A stretch of 7,665 bases of DNA from Clostridiales bacterium. GTDB lineage: Bacteria > Bacillota > Clostridia > Oscillospirales > QAMX01. The stretch is taken from NCBI GenBank assembly GCA_012841675.1, contig DUUG01000079.1:1-7665 (forward strand), in the 5' to 3' direction. Below, piece by piece: positions 5,797 through 7,665 of the stretch (its first letter is position 1; each line of letters starts with the position of its first letter). Both the position numbers and the translations under genes were made by a program. The notes under the pieces were generated by a model. That model saw only the letters and a program-made list of their open reading frames with translations, did not search any database and was not told the origin of the DNA.

Positions 5797-7080
5797 ATGG
5801 CAAACGAGGACTATGGCTGGAAACCGGATGACCAGATTTCCTTCGGCCAAAGCGACATCAACTTTCATGTGAAAAAGAGAAAACAGAACGGACCGGTTAT
5901 TGCTCTGTCGGTTCTCTGCGCTGTGCTCTTATTAATTGTTGGCGTAGGAGCATTGTATGTCAGTCTGCAGGGAGTGGCAATCGTCCCCGGCTCGGACGGC
6001 CGTATTGCCATTGTAATCGGCAAGAATGACGGCGGCTCGCCCTTTGATGTGGCGCAAAATGGTCCCAACAACATAGAGGGCACTACCTTGACCGCCAGTA
6101 TAAAGCTGGAAGACCCACCGCCGCTGACCACATCGCCGGTTGAGTCCAACGGCTCTCTCAGCACACGGGAGATTGCGGCCAAGGTTCGCCCTTCCGTTGT
6201 CGGTATATTAGTGAGCGACCGGTACTCCTCCGGCTTAGGTTCCGGTATTATTATGACGGAAAACGGTTTGATCATCACCAACCACCATGTGATTGACGGT
6301 GCGACAAATATCACAGTTGTGTTGGAAAGCGGCGAGCGGTATACCGCAACGGTAGTTGGTTCGGATGAGCAGTCCGATTTGGCGGTGATCCGCATCGAAG
6401 CGGAAAACCTTCCGGCAGCCACCTTTGGCAACTCAGATGCCATGCAGGTAGGCGACAGGGCTATTGCCATCGGCACGCCTTTCGATTTGAGCCTGATGGG
6501 GACTACCACGCAAGGGATTATCTCTGCCATTAACCGCGATATTGTTTACGACAACCGCATTATGACCTTGATTCAAACGGATGCCACCATTAACCCCGGC
6601 AACTCGGGCGGCCCCTTGGTCAACGAGTACGGTCAGGTTATCGGCATCAACTCTATGAAGATTGGGCAGCAGTTTGAAGGGCTTGGCTTTGCTATCCCTA
6701 TGAATACGGCCAAAGAAATTATTGAAGAGCTTATTACACACGGCCGGGTAACCGGAAAACCCGCTTTGGGTATTTCAGGCCGGATGCTGAATGCCGCTAC
6801 GGCGGCGGCCAACAACGTCCCCCTGGGCTTGTATGTATCGGAAGTATACCCTGTCAGCAATGCGTATAAAAATATCCGCCCCGGCGATATTATTACTAAG
6901 ATCAACGGCGAAGATATTACCGATATGCCCACCTTTAACAAGCTTAAAAACCAGCACAAGGCCGGCGATACCATTAAGCTTACCATTTATCGAGACATTA
7001 ACTTCTACGATGATTTGCCCGGTGTGACTTTGGAAATTAATGTGACTTTAATTGACGAAGATCTCTTAACTGAACAATAA
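5797..7080 (+). CDS. htrA: HtrA/DegP-type membrane-anchored serine protease with one PDZ domain
   Basis: 427 residues. ATG 5797 follows GGGTGAT (5787-5793). The N-terminus (1-30) is charged and cytoplasmic; a single membrane anchor spans about 33-57; a low-complexity, Pro/Ser/Thr-containing linker runs to about 120; the trypsin-like domain spans 122-310; and a single PDZ domain lies at about 324-400. The catalytic triad is intact: His164 (TNHHVID), Asp194 (QSDLAVIR) and Ser270 (NPGNSGGPLVN). The GTTTQGIISAINRD stretch (235-248) is the usual HtrA loop region. The protein should sit outside the membrane and degrade or refold damaged envelope proteins. It has its own promoter with an operator-like box matching that of the upstream two-component operon, so it is a likely target of that regulator. 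HtrA genes also lie near walRK in Bacilli, though the walH/I/J genes are absent here. Confidence 0.95.
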   Translation: MANEDYGWKPDDQISFGQSDINFHVKKRKQNGPVIALSVLCAVLLLIVGVGALYVSLQGVAIVPGSDGRIAIVIGKNDGGSPFDVAQNGPNNIEGTTLTASIKLEDPPPLTTSPVESNGSLSTREIAAKVRPSVVGILVSDRYSSGLGSGIIMTENGLIITNHHVIDGATNITVVLESGERYTATVVGSDEQSDLAVIRIEAENLPAATFGNSDAMQVGDRAIAIGTPFDLSLMGTTTQGIISAINRDIVYDNRIMTLIQTDATINPGNSGGPLVNEYGQVIGINSMKIGQQFEGLGFAIPMNTAKEIIEELITHGRVTGKPALGISGRMLNAATAAANNVPLGLYVSEVYPVSNAYKNIRPGDIITKINGEDITDMPTFNKLKNQHKAGDTIKLTIYRDINFYDDLPGVTLEINVTLIDEDLLTEQ

Positions 7081-7112
7081 AAAACAGGCAGGCGTTTCCG
7101 CCTGCCTGTTTT
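7081..7112. terminator. Strong bidirectional intrinsic terminator
   Basis: A perfect 14-bp stem, AAAACAGGCAGGCG paired with CGCCTGCCTGTTTT, with loop TTTC, starts at the base after the HtrA stop codon. T-rich sequence follows on the right (TTTTGGTTTT) and an A-run precedes it on the left, so it can end both HtrA transcription and the converging minus-strand gene that stops at 7117. Confidence 0.88.
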
Positions 7113-7116
7113 GGTT

Positions 7117-7665
7117 TTAGAAGATAGATTGTAAAAGTGCCTGGGCGCCTAAAGCCACAAATACAACGGAGGTATCAATCGAAACGCCAAGAGCCATGGG
7201 CTTCCGCCCGGCGGCAAACATATCCTGAAAGCTTGTTTTCAGGCCAATGGCGCCCAAAGCAGTTACCATAAAGAGTTTTGACGCCTTTGAAACAAAGGAA
7301 ACTGTTGTCTCAGGCAAAATGCCTGTACTTTTGATTGCCACTACCAAAAGGAAGAACAAAACAAAAACGGAAAGATCTTTAGCAGATGAGGTTTTTTAGA
7401 GCTTGCTTTTAAAGCTCCGGTTTGCCGGGACATTTTGGCGTTTACGGGAACACAAGCACGACGGGTACAATAAAGAGAGTTCGCGTCAGCTTCACAATAA
7501 CGGCCAATTGGCCGGCCACATCCGAGAAGGCATACCCCGCCGCAACGACGGAAGACGTGTCATTGACAGATGTGCCAACCCATAGTCCAAAACTTGTGTC
7601 CGATAGACCAAGCAAGGCGCCCGGCCCAAGGGAAAATCAACACGGTGAGAAGGTCAAACAGAAAC
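7117..7665 (-). pseudogene. yeiH: YeiH/UPF0324-type membrane transporter gene, 3' part, broken by three frameshifts
   Basis: Read leftward from the window edge, four pieces in different frames join into one UPF0324 (putative sulfate exporter) sequence. Piece 1 ends with FDLLTVLIFPWAG. Piece 2 runs from about 7621 to 7442 and holds GLWVGTSVNDTSSVVAAGY and KLTRTLFIVPVVLVF before a TAA at 7444-7442. Piece 3, a charged linker, ends in ASSKK. Piece 4 (7397-7117) is the C-terminus, with VFVLFFLLVVAIK, KLFMVTALGAIGLKTSF and RKPMALG, ending at TAA 7119-7117. Breaks lie at CCC 7620-7622 (one extra base), near GGG 7446-7448 (one base missing) and at T6 7392-7397 (one base missing). The protein would be a multi-span membrane protein; the N-terminal half is outside. 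The cause is either real decay or sequencing indels in short homopolymers. Family call firm; pseudogene status uncertain. Confidence 0.75.

Noticed and set aside
5666..5872. 68-residue plus-strand reading frame beginning at the kinase stop
   Set aside because: It starts with TTG inside the kinase stop region, runs through the HtrA promoter and into the HtrA gene in another frame, and resembles no family I know.
5865..6530. 221-residue minus-strand reading frame opposite the HtrA gene
   Set aside because: It lies wholly within the well-supported protease gene and has no recognisable domain; it is an antisense shadow of the codon pattern.
7501..7514. 14-bp perfect palindrome CGGCCAATTGGCCG
   Set aside because: It lies in the conserved coding part of the YeiH gene (residues around AGQLA), far from a promoter, and is adequately explained by codon content.
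7403..7585. 60-residue plus-strand reading frame inside the broken YeiH gene
   Set aside because: The minus strand here encodes conserved UPF0324 motifs; the plus-strand frame looks like chance.

Overview
The window looks like a chromosomal piece of an anaerobic, low-to-mid G+C Gram-positive bacterium, most likely a member of the Clostridia. The evidence is a DUF951 protein, a family-4 Fe-S uracil-DNA glycosylase, a small S1-domain protein, an OmpR-type two-component pair next to a membrane-anchored HtrA protease, strong AGGAGG-like ribosome binding sites and TATAAT-type promoters. Base composition is about half G+C by eye. There are no tRNAs, rRNAs, insertion sequences or CRISPR repeats. It reads as housekeeping and regulatory DNA, not an accessory island.

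Layout: (1) positions 1-1739 hold the 3' part of an isopropylmalate/homocitrate/Re-citrate synthase-family gene and, 16 bases on, a GntR/FCD regulator, closed by a hairpin at 1744-1772. (2) An extended -10 promoter near 1814 drives a family-4 uracil-DNA glycosylase (1904-2458). It meets a minus-strand S1-domain gene (2455-3147) tail to tail, with overlapping stop codons. (3) A short divergent region (3148-3233) separates the S1 gene from a small DUF951 gene (3234-3437). (4) A two-component operon follows: response regulator (3496-4188) and sensor kinase (4221-5669). Then come a 127-base gap with its own promoter, an HtrA-type serine protease (5797-7080) and a strong bidirectional terminator (7081-7112). 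(5) From 7117 to the window end, on the minus strand, lies the 3' part of a YeiH/UPF0324-type membrane protein gene whose reading frame is broken at three places.

The most interesting signal is regulatory. A 6-5-6 direct repeat of the OmpR/PhoP/WalR type (pattern DTWACA-N5-DTWACA) occurs upstream of the response regulator (GTTACA-AATAG-TTAACA, 3423-3439) and again upstream of the HtrA gene (TTTACA-ATTTC-ATTACA, 5717-5733). In both cases the box starts exactly 37 bases before a good -10 hexamer, and I found no other copy when reading both strands. The simplest reading is that the regulator activates its own operon and the protease gene, forming a self-amplifying envelope quality-control circuit. 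The kinase would sense outside the membrane and HtrA would act there. This is inference from sequence only.

The other genes look ordinary. The first enzyme is of interest as a possible Re-type citrate synthase, and the broken transporter gene could be a real pseudogene or a cluster of sequencing indels.
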